Shown: positions 34,148 through 48,179 of the stretch, one piece after another | Layout of the letters: each line of letters opens with the position of its first letter | Position numbering within the stretch: the stretch's first letter is position 1 | Assembly (NCBI GenBank): GCA_949361645.1 | Contig: OX442422.1 | Coordinates: 17,501-81,500 of the forward strand | Direction: 5' to 3' | From: Spongilla lacustris | Taxonomy: Eukaryota; Porifera; Demospongiae; Spongillida; Spongillidae | Length of the DNA stretch: 64,000 nt | The notes under the pieces: generated by a model | Databases searched by the model: none | What the model was told of the DNA's origin: nothing | What the model saw: the letters and a program-made list of their open reading frames with translations, nothing else | Program-made: the position numbers and the translations under genes

Positions 34148-34429
34148 TCCGGACTGCACTCCGAGTACATGTACAACCATCTCAGCCCCAGACTAACAGG
34201 AAGTACAAGTTTTCGCTGATTCGCTTTATCTGATTGCGCAATTGCAGGGTTCCCAGGTTAATGTCAAACATAGAAGGAGGCCTTCAGCTCCATATATGGG
34301 TGTGGGATATGAAGGCCTTACATTTGGTCGTACATGAGGCTACCGGTAACTAGCGGAAGTTATCAAACTGAAAGTGCTACATGCTAACAGTGCACAAGAT
34401 ATAAAAACATTCTCTCTGAAAAAGTTGGT

Positions 34430-34645
34430 GGTATATAGGATTTGAAGGCAATGGTGGTGTAAAAAGGAAGGGAACAAGGGATCAACGATGGTACAGATTT
34501 TTTGAAAAGTCCTATACTTAGCACTTTCGTAGTATGTATAAATTTTACATTGCTAAATATAGGACTATTCAAAAAAAAATTTACCATCGTTGATCCCTTG
34601 TTCCCTTCAATTTTACACCACCATTGCCTTCAAATCCTATACAAG
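34430..34645. mobile_element. inverted-repeat MITE, about 216 bp
   Basis: Left arm GGTGGTATATAGGATTTGAA pairs with the right arm; inner parts GGGAACAAGGGATCAACGAT pair as well. It lies 280 bp upstream of the beta-helix gene start. The end sequence is similar to the 34671-35294 element. Confidence 0.75.
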
Positions 34646-34670
34646 ATATAAAAATTTAATTAAAATAAAA

Positions 34671-35294
34671 TTGGTGATGTAGGATTTGTAGACAGCAATT
34701 GAGTAAAAAGTAAGGAAACAAGGAATTACGGATATTATGCATTCATTAATTTATAAATATTACATACAACGTAATATGAGGGATAGGACATTTTTGTAAT
34801 CGTTTTACTCTGGATTATTGCTATTTATACACGTGAGCGTAAGTAGCTATCATAGACATAGCCTAGCAATACATATTCTGTCATTTTGTTGCACCTCCCG
34901 GCGCCCCTGTTATGAGATCTGTGCGCGTATAACAGTTCATATTTAACAAACAAGGTAAACTGACAAAACAAATATTTTCTACACAATAAAATTGTCAAAT
35001 CGACAAAGTTTTCAGGCTAGCTAACTGGTATTTCGACGAAAGCCGCCTTACTTTAAAAGTCTTTCACATGCACTAGATGATGTCATACGTTCTCTGCCAC
35101 TGTAACTACATGTACATGTAATGATAATATTTTCCGCTTTATGAAGTGCTAGGCTTCATCCCTTCGCGATAGCTATACTAACGCGATATGTGACTGACGG
35201 CTATGGGTATAAAGCAAATTTCAATCTACAGCTTGATTTAATTAATCCAATAGAGGCACGCGCGCGCCGCTGAGTACAAATCCTACATCACCAA
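34671..35294. mobile_element. 624-bp MITE with perfect 20-bp ends
   Basis: TTGGTGATGTAGGATTTGTA at 34671-34690 and its exact inverse at 35275-35294, flanked by AAA/TTT. The same end plus about 30 further bases also occurs at about 42485-42540 and 58915-58975, so this is a dispersed family. No coding sequence. Confidence 0.8.
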
Positions 35295-35497
35295 TTTAAA
35301 AAAAAATTTCATTCATTTTTTCCCCCCCAGCAGGATCCTATTTTATACGAGAGCAAATGGAGAAGGTGTTGGAAAACTTCCCATGTATAGTGCATCACAT
35401 CACCGTAGTATAAGACAGTGCTCACTATCAAATGATTTTTGTTTTAAAAATGAGCTACATGTAACATTCCTGAACTGGCATGTGAGCAACACCTAAC

Positions 35498-35640
35498 CTC
35501 TCAGTCAGGTTATTCTGGAAGGTGAGGGTAGAGGGGACCTCTAAATAAAGAAGGAATGACATATTATGCTCAGACCACAAATGCCCTTACCATGGCTCCA
35601 ACCAGAGCATCATTATATTTAACTGATGCCATTTTCCCAC
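35498..35640 (-). pseudogene. remnant exons of second beta-helix gene
   Basis: The exon at 35498-35538 reads VPSTLTFQNNLTER between a TTTAGAG| acceptor and an AGAG|GTTAGG donor; upstream, an exon-like stretch ends ATG|GTAAGG at 35591. Phases 0 and 2 fit. The wording matches the beta-helix repeats of the neighbouring gene (compare LTFSGQNLF in its exon 4). No complete gene can be assembled around them. The 40-bp array at 36290-39440 lies upstream on the same strand and also reads like a beta-helix exon. Confidence 0.45.
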
Positions 35641-36081
35641 CTAACACGCTTTTCCAGCTACCAAAACTGGTTCATTAGGATCAACCGAAGCACTGTACTT
35701 TACATAGACAATTATTATTAATGTAGTCATAACCCATGTTGTTATTAGTAGCACAGAGTGCATATTTTTAAGTTGTTGGTGAGTTATTTTAAATAAAAAA
35801 CAACTTATAACTTGCAAACGAACACCCATGTATTCAAGATCTGAAACTAGTCCAGATGGAAAAAAATATTGCATTTTTATTACTAATAACACTATAGATG
35901 TACAATGTATTGCAATAACACATTCATAAATATGCTGATACAGAAACATATACAACTAGGCTACCTGAGCATTTTGCCTCATTGGAGTTGAAGGGTGTTT
36001 GTCTGCTGCGGAATCCTAGTCATTTGGTTATTAATAGAGATGAAAAATCTCAACAATTAATTGAAGATTGATTTTGGCCTT

Positions 36082-36089
36082 GAAAAAAT

Positions 36090-36119
<30 letters not shown>
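36082..36119. repeat. poly(G) run, about 30 bp or more
   Basis: Uninterrupted G tract between ATGG and TGATGG. One of more than ten G or C homopolymers of 15 bp or longer in the window. Confidence 0.9.
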
Positions 36120-36120
<1 letters not shown>

Positions 36121-36289
36121 GATGGCCATATTCTATTACCACTTACTTGGAGCCTGTGAACAAATATTAAATCGCCATCATTTTTTGGTCTTGAGGGGGG
36201 GGAGGGTGATTGTGGACATGAAATGACCATGCAGAAACCATCTCTTATACTACCTGACCATAGTATGCCCATTTATGACCAGGTGTACA

Positions 36290-39200
36290 ATCATAAGAGG
36301 CTGCCCCACCCCCAGCCTGCACACGTACCATCATAAGAGGCTGCCCCACCCCCAGCCTGCACACGTACCATCATAAGAGGCTGCCCCACCCCCAGCCTGC
36401 ACACGTACCATCATAAGAGGCTGCCCCACCCCCATCCTGCACACGTACCATCATAAGAGGCTGCCCCACCCCCAGCCTGCACACGTATACCATCATAAGA
36501 GGCTGCCCCACCCCCAGCCTGCACCTGTACCATCATAAGAGCTGCCCCACCCCCAGCCTGCACCTGTACCATCATAAGAGGCTGCCCCACCCCCAGCCTG
36601 CACACATACCATCATAAGAGGCTGCCCCACCCCCAGCCTGCACCTGTACCATCATAAGAGCTGCCCCACCCCCAGCCTGCACCTGTACCATCATAAGAGG
36701 CTGCCCCACCCCCAGCCTGCACCTGTACCATCATAAGAGGCTGCCCCACCCCCAGCCTGCACCTGTACCATCATAAGAGGCTGCCCCACCCCCAGCCTGC
36801 ACACGTACCATCTTTAGAGGCTGCCCCACTCCCAGCCTGCACCTGTACCATCATAAGAGGCTGCCCCACCCCCAGCCTGCACACGTACCATCATAAGAGG
36901 CTGCCCCACCCCAGCCTGCACACGTACCATCTTTAGAGGCTGCCCCACCCCCAGCCTGCACCTGTACCATCATAAGAGCTGCCCCACCCCCAGCCTGCAC
37001 CTGTACCATCATAAGAGGCTGCCCCACCCCCAGCCTGCACCTGTACCATCATAAGAGGCTGCCCCACCCCCAGCCTGCACCTGTACCATCATAAGAGGCT
37101 GCCCCACCCCCAGCCTGCACACGTACCATCATAAGAGGCTGCCCCACCCCCAGCCTGCACACGTACCATCATAAGAGGCTGCCCCACCTCCAGCCTGCAC
37201 ACGTACCATCATAAGAGGCTGCCCCACCCCCATCCTGCACACGTACCATCATAAGAGGCTGCCCCACCCCCAGCCTGCACCTGTACCATCATAAGAGCTG
37301 CCCCACCCCCAGCCTGCACCTGTACCATCATAAGAGGCTGCCCCACCCCCAGCCTGCACACGTACCATCATAAGAGGCTGCCCCACCCCCAGCCTGCACC
37401 TGTACCATCATAAGAGGCTGCCCCACCCCCAGCCTGCACACGTACCATCATAAGAGGCTGCCCCACCCCCAGCCTGCACACGTACCATCATAAGAGGCTG
37501 CCCCACCCCCAGCCTGCACCTGTACCATCATAAGAGGCTGCCCCACCCCCAGCCTGCACCTGTACCATCATAAGAGGCTGCCCCACCCCCAGCCTGCACC
37601 TGTACCATCATAAGAGGCTGCCCCACCCCCAGCCTGCACCTGTACCATCATAAGAGGCTGCCCCACCCCCAGCCTGCACACGTACCATCTTTAGAGGCTG
37701 CCCCACCCCCAGCCTGCACACGTACCATCATAAGAGGCTGCCCCACCCCCAGCCTGCACCTGTACCATCATAAGAGGCTGCCCCACCCCCAGCCTGCACC
37801 TGTACCATCATAAGAGGCTGCCCCACCCCCAGCCTGCACCTGTACCATCATAAGAGGCTGCCCCACCCCCAGCCTGCACACGTACCATCATAAGAGGCTG
37901 CCCCACCCCCAGCCTGCACACGTACCATCATAAGAGGCTGCCCCACCTCCAGCCTGCACACGTACCATCATAAGAGGCTGCCCCACCCCCATCCTGCACA
38001 CGTACCATCATAAGAGGCTGCCCCACCCCCAGCCTGCACACGTACCATCATAAGAGGCTGCCCCACCCCCAGCCTGCACCTGTACCATCATAAGAGGCTG
38101 CCCCACCCCCAGCCTGCACCTGTACCATCATAAGAGGCTGCCCCACCCCCAGCCTGCACCTGTACCATCATAAGAGGCTGCCCCACCCCCAGCCTGCACA
38201 CGTACCATCTTTAGAGGCTGCCCCACCCCCAGCCTGCACACGTACCATCATAAGAGGCTGCCCCACCCCCAGCCTGCACATGTACCATCATAAGAGGCTG
38301 CCCCACCCCCAGCCTGCACCTGTACCATCATAAGAGGCTGCCCCACCCCCAGCCTGCACCTGTACCATCATAAGAGGCTGCCCCACCCCCAGCCTGCACC
38401 TGTACCATCATAAGAGGCTGCCCCACCCCCAGCCTGCACCTGTACCATCATAAGAGGCTGCCCCACCCCCAGCCTGCACACGTACCATCTTTAGAGGCTG
38501 CCCCACCCCCAGCCTGCACACGTACCATCATAAGAGGCTGCCCCACCCCCAGCCTGCACATGTACCATCATAAGAGGCTGCCCCACCCCCAGCCTGCACC
38601 TGTACCATCATAAGAGGCTGCCCCACCCCCAGCCTGCACCTGTACCATCATAAGAGGCTGCCCCACCCCCAGCCTGCACCTGTACCATCATAAGAGGCTG
38701 CCCCACCCCCAGCCTGCACACGTACCATCTTTAGAGGCTGCCCCACCCCCAGCCTGCACACGTACCATCATAAGAGGCTGCCCCACCCCCAGCCTGCACA
38801 TGTACCATCATAAGAGGCTGCCCCACCCCCAGCCTGCACCTGTACCATCATAAGAGGCTGCCCCACCCCCAGCCTGCACCTGTACCATCATAAGAGGCTG
38901 CCCCACCCCCAGCCTGCACCTGTACCATCATAAGAGGCTGCCCCACCCCCAGCCTGCACACGTACCATCTTTAGAGGCTGCCCCACCCCCAGCCTGCACA
39001 CGTACCATCATAAGAGGCTGCCCCACCCCCAGCCTGCACACGTACCATCATAAGAGGCTGCCCCACCCCCAGCCTGCACACGTACCATCATAAGAGGCTG
39101 CCCCACCCCCAGCCTGCACACGTACCATCATAAGAGGCTGCCCCACCCCCAGCCTGCACCTGTACCATCATAAGAGGCTGCCCCACCCCCAGCCTGCACC

Positions 39201-39440
39201 TGTACCATCATAAGAGGCTGCCCCACCCCCAGCCTGCACCTGTACCATCATAAGAGGCTGCCCCACCCCCAGCCTGCACACGTACCATCTTTAGAGGCTG
39301 CCCTACCCCCAGCCTGCACACGTACCATCATAAGAGGCTGCCCCACCCCCAGCCTGCACACGTACCATCATAAGAGGCTGCCCCACCCCCAGCCTGCACA
39401 CGTACCATCATAAGAGGCTGCCCCACCCCCAGCCTACATG
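36290..39440. repeat. 40-bp minisatellite, about 78 copies
   Basis: Unit TACCATCATAAGAGGCTGCC followed by CCACCCCCAGCCTGCACACG. Read on the minus strand it is exon-like: GTGCAG| acceptor, coding GGGAASYDG, then GATG|GTACGTG donor. Three main variants (CACACG, CACCTG, CATCTTTAG) are ordered; CTTTAG copies recur at 240- to 280-bp spacing between 38200 and 39000, so a six- or seven-unit higher-order repeat has been amplified. Several copies lack one G (AAGAGCTG). Confidence 0.95.
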
Positions 39441-39756
39441 CAGTACCAGGGTCCCCAGACCTTACATTGATATAAATTTGTAGAGGACAGTAGTGATGCC
39501 TTTTAGCTAGCTTGTGTCTCAGCAACATTCCACCTCAGACCACAATTTAAGGTTTGTCTGTGTAGAGGAGATTTTGAAGTTGGGACCATCAAAGGTCATA
39601 TATTTTAAGGGACAGGGGACCACACAAGCCATAATGCCCAAGTCCTGTGGAACCCTTACATCTACCAAGGTGTGATTCACGCTTGAAAGGAAGACCACAC
39701 CCACTGGCTTCATATGTCACAATGTATACTCCAATCTCCATCAAACAGAATAAATG

Positions 39757-39758
<2 letters not shown>

Positions 39759-39845
<87 letters not shown>
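39759..39845. repeat. (CA)n microsatellite
   Basis: About 42 CA units starting 11 bases beyond the stop of the Death-domain exon copy (gene strand). The full gene has a short (CA)n at the same position (59809-59825), so the tract expanded after duplication. Confidence 0.95.
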
Positions 39846-39849
<4 letters not shown>

Positions 39850-39855
39850 AAACAG

Positions 39856-40760
39856 CTACCTAATTAAGTAAGTCTCAATTGCATCAGCCTGTGTAGCCAA
39901 CTGGCTCTGTCTAAGAACAACAACTAGTGTCCTCCATGTTGTGGGTTTCCTTCCAGTACCACCAATCCACCTCTGGAAGATGGCACGTGTGAGCTCTTCA
40001 GCATTACGCTGGTGCTCCAATGTGAGTGCATCCACCAACACTCCATTATCATCCTCCAGCAGGAATATCCCCAGGGTGGGGTACCTGGTACCAACACTTT
40101 GGATCATGTTCAGGTGACCAACAGATATGTCCATCAGCTCCCTGATGGAAGGTGTGGCTGATGGAGGGAAGGATGGAAAATTAAAGATTTGAAACATAAA
40201 GGTTGGAAAGCATGAACATAATCATGTCCCCTGAGCAGGTATATAACAATGCCACTCTGTACAATACAACCTCATGCAGTAACACACTAATGCACATTGG
40301 GTATTGGACACACTATAGGAATGAGACAAGGGAAGGAAGGAACCATCTTACCATCTAGTCTTGTTGGTGAGGGGCCAACGGTGTGGGGAATCACAGCTGC
40401 TACCCTGTCCATGAGGTGTGGTAATGATGGTTCACTGCCCAGGGACACAGGAACTGTACAGATGGAAAAAGATGGTGGTCAAATGGTACTACCACACACA
40501 TCACCCACTTGTTGTACTGGGCTTTTGGTCCTCAAAACCTGTTTGTTCACGTTTCCGTTTCCTGGTAACCAACCACATCAGCTGGTCCTCACTCAGGTCT
40601 CCATTCTGGTCTTCTAAAATGGTACACTTCCACTTGTATGCTGACCTTGAACACACCACTACAGCTACATGAGGAGGGTCTGAGGTACAACGGGCTCCTG
40701 CACACATGAAGACATCTTCTAACAGAACATTATGGTATTTGTTGCATGCAGCTCGTGTGT
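39856..40760 (-). pseudogene. 3'-end duplicate of Kelch/GTPase/Death gene
   Basis: Three last exons of the gene at 59827-64000 are repeated here: the end of the large exon (about 40470-40760), 40352-40453 (102 nt, same length) and the Death exon 39856-40157 (302 nt, same length). All remain open. Homology stops near 40760, inside the large exon, so the copy has no GTPase or Kelch part and no start. The donor of the large exon has changed from CAG|GTGGG to CAA|GTGGG. It could be an expressed Death-only fragment if a new 5' exon was captured (a candidate small exon lies at about 40868-40907), but the simplest reading is a pseudogene. Confidence 0.75.
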
Positions 40761-41048
40761 GTTCCAAAAACACCTAAATTCGTTACTTTGTGAAAAAGAA
40801 GGCGTAACGGTTTCTCTAGATAAGTAACATAGAGCTATAACAGACGTTGACACGCGCACACTGCCCTCCCACACACCTTGGGTAGCTGCGGGGACCTCCA
40901 ACACCACAATATTACTATAGGAGAAACACCAAAAACTGCTCTTCTACCATTACCCACAGCAAAATACTAGTAGTACCTGTGATGTCCTTCGTGCTCCTTT
41001 TGTAGTGTAAAAAATACTCAACACTTTCTACCTACATGTACCTCTTTT

Positions 41049-41339
41049 AGGGGGCTCGTCCAAACTATTTTTGGAAAAATTAGCGTCATTGTGACGTTAC
41101 CATTTACCCCCCCCCCCCCCCCCCCTTAACATCATTGAGTCATTGTTAGATTATTAGCATGAAATATTACTCAATGTGCAGTGTATAGTCTGAATAGACA
41201 TAACTCCTGCCACTGGAGTCAACGCTGCAGGCTTGCAGCTATCAACTAAATTTCTAAAGATGTTCCGTATTTTTCCAAGCGTCATAGCCCCCCCCCCCCC
41301 CCCCCTAACGTCACCAAAAATTGTTTCGACAAGCCCCCT
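41049..41339. mobile_element. 291-bp MITE with AGGGGGCT ends
   Basis: Ends AGGGGGCTCGTCCAAACTAT and, inverted, AGGGGGCTTGTCGAAACAAT, each followed by TTTTTGG. Two internal poly(C) tracts of about 20 bp. No coding sequence. Confidence 0.75.
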
Positions 41340-41356
41340 TACACAAACAACTGCTT

Positions 41357-41418
41357 GGCCTAGTCCCCAGGCCCTGTTTTAGCTATCTTTAATAACAACA
41401 GGGCCTGGGGACGAGGCT
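41357..41418. repeat. short hairpin, 20-bp arms
   Basis: CCTAGTCCCCAGGCCCTGTT and AACAGGGCCTGGGGACGAGG form an almost perfect stem with a loop of about 20 bases. Possibly a minimal MITE. Confidence 0.7.
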
Positions 41419-42036
41419 TACATATCTTCCTTTTAAGGAATCACTGCACATTTGTAATGTCACCTGGTGTGGCTAGTACATTTGTTGACTAGCGATACTG
41501 CCAGCCCACACCAATTACTTGCTCGGCAAGAGTTGGCTCCTTCGATTCGTGCGAAGAAATGGTTGGACAAAACCTATATATGTCACACAGTTGTGCTACT
41601 TAGCCTTTACTAAGGTACATGTAAATGACGACGCCGACGGCGTAAAATTTGGCTGTCATTTTCAATATAACCTCACTAGCAGTAGATGTGTGCATACCAA
41701 CTATATAGTGTGTTACTCAATTGCTGTCTGTGACATCACCAGTTTTATTTAATACATGTATTATAATGTACTTAATTGAATTAAATGACAGACTTACGTT
41801 AATTAGTAAATCTACCTGCCTGAAACTGCTACATCTAAAGCCTTTGTTTTTATCGATGATGTCATCCTTCTGTTGATGCATTGTTGTAGCCATGTCAGAT
41901 ACAAGCCCAAGTAGACTCATCTGGCTTTGGTCTGCATTCATCTCACCATCTGTCTCAAGCAATACATATCTTTATATTAACAGCTAGGCTTCAACTTACT
42001 CAGTGCTAAACCTCTGTAGCAGACAAGACACGTCTT

Positions 42037-42545
42037 TTGTCAGTTCCCCCCCCCCCCCCCCCCCCCCCCATGCTGCCTCCTTTTGGCAACAACTTAAGTA
42101 GAGACCACAGCAAGACCCGTCCAGCTGACATCTTTCCAAACTGGGTCTTGGCAGGCAGAACTGCAGCATTAGATGTGCCTATCACCTCACTGCTAAATCC
42201 TGTCACTTTGTTGGAAGCGAGAGTATTGACCACAGCTGCTGCCCAGGCCACTGAGTCTAGGAAGCATCAAGCCAATGACACCAAATGCTCAGAGCTAGGA
42301 TGGGTGTGTGTCCCCGTGGTGGTTCAAACCTATGGGGCTTGGGGTAAAGAAGCCACTGCCATCATCTCCTCAGTAGCCTCCAGACTTGCCACCTCCCTGT
42401 GCCGGCCAAAGTGGTTGAATATTAACATTAACTGTGCGGGCAGATCATGTGTATTAATGTAAGTATGCAATATGAATATGTATAATCCCTTGTTTTCCTT
42501 ACTTTTTACTCAATTGTGTCTAAAAATCCACCAATTCTATTTTAA
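42037..42545 (+). mobile_element. retroelement-derived C-terminal domain fragment
   Basis: The frame at about 42100-42460 reads KTRPADIFPNW, then AALDVPITSLLNP and further residues that match, segment by segment, the frame at 57722-58351 (RPADVLVRDW, AAFDITVTSPL, KHTANDPKCAELGW). This is the type of nuclease-like C-terminal region found in widespread invertebrate retroelements. The fragment is truncated at a poly(C) tract on its left and ends at about 42545 in the MITE-type end also seen at 34671. Confidence 0.6.
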
Positions 42546-42841
42546 CTTTATCTTGCACAGTAATACTGAGGACTGGCGGGTGTAGGCTGGGAGTGCTCTC
42601 AGTCTCAGCGTCACACATTCTCAGCCTCCACCGCTTTTCAACTTTATAGTGCATACTGTTTAAATATTGTTCTCTCTACAAGGCGAAGGTACCTGCTATT
42701 TTTTCCTCTCATGACTTTTTAATTACCTCGGTTCGGATCGCGGACGTGACGTAATAGCAATTAATGATTGAATTTTCTTAATTAAAGAAGGCGGGTGGTG
42801 TGGGGGTGCCACCTTTTTGATAATATAGAATACGAAGCGTG

Positions 42842-43840
42842 ATGAACATCTCGAATGATTGTTCCAACTTCAGTGACAGCGACAAGCACAAACTCAGCGT
42901 AGCGTCCTATGTCGCCTCGACGCTCTCGTGCACGTCCGGCCTCCTCACCGTCTTCCTCATTCTCGCGCTTGGGGCGCTCCGCAACTTCGTGCACCGCTTG
43001 ACGCTCTATCTCACCCTGGCCGTTCTCCTGACTCCAGTGATACACGCCGTCTCCATGCACATGCTGTTCAACGAGCACTACGATTCTGGCGTTTGCATAG
43101 GCTTCGGTTTTCTACTCCAGTATGCTAACTGGGTGGAAGTATTGGTGATATGTTGGATTGAACTGTACGTGTTCGTTCTGGTAGTACTGGAGATGCAGCT
43201 GCGTAGCGTGAAGCTGGAGGTGGCTGGTGTGCTAACGGTCACCTTTGTGCCTCTTCTCTTCAGCTGGGAGCCGTTCATCGAGGCCATGTACGGACCTGCC
43301 GGCGTGTGGTGCTGGATCAAGTCGAGCAAAGACGGTTGCAGCGGAGACGGCGGTCTTGCGTATCAGATTGGCCTCTTCTACGGGCCGCTCATCGTCCTCC
43401 TCCTGCTGAACATGGCGGAGAACGCCGTGGTCATTGCGATCTTGTGCCGCAGGTACCTGACCAGGAAGAGCTCACACTTGAGACGGCAGCATTGGAAGGC
43501 CATAATGGAAGTCGCACCTATTTACGTGTACCCTACCATCGTCTTCGTCACTTTCCTGGTGGGATGTGCCAGCCGCACCATATCTGCAGTGTACTCCAGC
43601 AGGGGCGAGCACTTCCCTGTGGGCATGACGCTGGTGATGGTGCTGTGTCTGTCTTCCAGGGGGCTCTACCTTCCTATCGCCTTCCTCCTCCAACCCCGCC
43701 TTTGCAGCAAGTGCACGTGCCGTTCGAATCAGTACGTTCGCGTGGCGAAGAGCGAGAGGGCATCAGCCCACGCAAGCTGTCAGTCGAGGTCAGACACACA
43801 CTACAGTCCGCCTAAAGACAGCGTGAGTGCTGAAGAGTAG
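42842..43840 (+). CDS. seven-transmembrane GPCR, cAMP-receptor/secretin-like
   Basis: Intronless, 332 residues. Seven hydrophobic helices at about 20-46, 52-72, 86-115, 126-146, 172-200, 222-245 and 258-284. The short N-terminus has glycosylation motifs (NIS, NFS) and no signal peptide. A cysteine before helix 3 (GVCIGFGFLLQYANWVEV) and one in loop 2 (GVWCWI) can form the usual disulfide. There is no DRY motif; the FxLQYxxWVE and WCWI patterns resemble the cAMP-receptor/class B-related group rather than rhodopsin types. The C-tail (about 45 residues) has a cysteine cluster (LCSKCTC) suited to palmitoylation and many serines. The start is the ATG at 42842, just after an in-frame GTG. It converges with the SerRS gene, 233 bp between stops. 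Ligand unknown. Confidence 0.8.
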   Translation: MNISNDCSNFSDSDKHKLSVASYVASTLSCTSGLLTVFLILALGALRNFVHRLTLYLTLAVLLTPVIHAVSMHMLFNEHYDSGVCIGFGFLLQYANWVEVLVICWIELYVFVLVVLEMQLRSVKLEVAGVLTVTFVPLLFSWEPFIEAMYGPAGVWCWIKSSKDGCSGDGGLAYQIGLFYGPLIVLLLLNMAENAVVIAILCRRYLTRKSSHLRRQHWKAIMEVAPIYVYPTIVFVTFLVGCASRTISAVYSSRGEHFPVGMTLVMVLCLSSRGLYLPIAFLLQPRLCSKCTCRSNQYVRVAKSERASAHASCQSRSDTHYSPPKDSVSAEE

Positions 43841-44029
43841 TAGACTGGGGAGGAGGGTTAAGGCGTGTACGTACATCATCATGAAACAGACAGCAAAAAT
43901 GTGGTCAATTGAGTTGCAAACACGTGTTCTTATAGTAAATGCAGTGTACATCAATTTATGTGCTTGGTACTTTGCATGCAATTCAGATAACTACTATGAC
44001 AAACATGAAGTCCTAATTAACCAGCACAC

Positions 44030-44035
44030 TTTAAT
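44030..44035 (-). terminator. candidate poly(A) signal of SerRS
   Basis: ATTAAA on the minus strand 38 bases after the TAG stop at 44074. Standard variant of AATAAA at a normal distance. Confidence 0.45.
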
Positions 44036-44073
44036 AATCATTACAAATCTTTCCCCAGTCAACATGCATAGTT

Positions 44074-47209
<3,136 letters not shown>

Positions 47210-47259
47210 TGCTGTTCTACGTTTTGGTACCCGCTCGTTGAAAATGATATCGTGCACGA

Positions 47260-47400
47260 CCTCCGCGTACGTACGTAAGCGGGCCGGCTTTTTAACCGTA
47301 CGGCCGGATATGCACCACTTTCAAAAAGTATTTTAATTAACTGTGGCGGCGCTGCGACCACGTGGTCAGTGCCAGGGTTATCTCGAAGGGTGAGTGGTTG
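47260..47400. promoter_or_regulatory. candidate promoter region of SerRS
   Basis: GC-richer stretch with several CG dinucleotides (CGTACGTACG, GGGCCGGC) directly upstream of the SerRS start. It may also serve a plus-strand transcript starting near 47540. Position-based only. Confidence 0.3.
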
Positions 47401-47808
47401 ATGTTTTTCGGAGGCGCAATGATGTGCTTATTTCACAGTTTGCTTGAGTGGCAGTTTGCTAAAGTGAAAAAAAAAAACAATACAAAACTGAGCGCCTCCT
47501 TGTTTTGTAAATTTAAATACGTCGATTAAGTGTGTTTTCATTTTGTACTAGGTGCGTGGTCGAAAAGGCCTACCGAATATGGCGGCGATTAGCGAGGCAG
47601 ACACAAGACCCACTGATTGAAGGCCAGCTGTAAGTTGATCTTACCGTGTACAATATATATATATTGAAAGACCTATGAAGAACAATTAGGAATTGCCGAC
47701 TGATACGTCGTGATTAAAACGGATCACCTGAGGTCTTATGTGTTTCTAGTTCGTTCGACAAAAGTGATTAAAAAATTTATACACGCATCTCCCGTATCTC
47801 CTCTTCAG

Positions 47809-48090
47809 ATTCAGGTGAACCAGGTGTCGGCAACGTGGAAAAGGTATGTATCACGTGAGACCGATGAGGAAGAAAAGGAATTGCCGGTTGATTGCTTTAA
47901 AAATGATTAAAACGGATCACCTGAGGTCTCGTCAAAAATTTTGTGCATCCCCTAACCATTTTGTTACAGATGGCTGGTTACTGTCTTAGCACCTGTGTCT
48001 GCACCAAATGCTGTGGAATCTCGCGTGCAAGGGCCTTATCGGGTGCTCTCCCGATCTCTACTAAGGGATCTCACCTCCACCGTGACAAGG
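47809..48090 (+). CDS. possible two-exon gene fragment, unknown
   Basis: Exon-like segment 47809-47843 between CTCCTCTTCAG| and AAAAG|GTATGT, and a second from 47971 after TTGTTACAG|. Joined (phase 2 to 1) they read IQVNQVSATWKR, WLVTVLAPVS, then VQGPYRVLSRSLLRDL and on to a possible donor AGGAAG|GTGGC near 48092 or a stop at 48175. Splice signals are good, but no family is recognised and no start was found; a segment at 47536-47630 looks like an earlier exon, yet its phase does not join. A 28-bp stretch (GATTAAAACGGATCACCTGA plus GGTCT) occurs twice in the introns (47713 and 47907). Confidence 0.3.
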
Positions 48091-48179
48091 AAGGTGGCAA
48101 ACATTTCTCTCAAGTGTTCGAATTGTCTCTGTATCAATGTCATTCACTTTACATGTGGATTGTAAAGCATTGTTTCAAA

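Larger units (their letters stand above)
40761..42030. other. spacer with small MITEs and exon-like pieces
   Basis: Contains the inverted-repeat elements listed separately. Two exon-like minus-strand pieces, 40868-40907 (TATAG|..CCCAAG|GTGTG) and about 41820-41960 (reading LLGLVSDMATTMHQQ, ending AGGCAG|GTAG), could not be joined into a gene. Confidence 0.4.

Noticed and set aside
42928..43815. Additional frames within the GPCR gene
   Set aside because: They overlap the 7TM reading frame and are Arg/Pro-rich shadows without domains.
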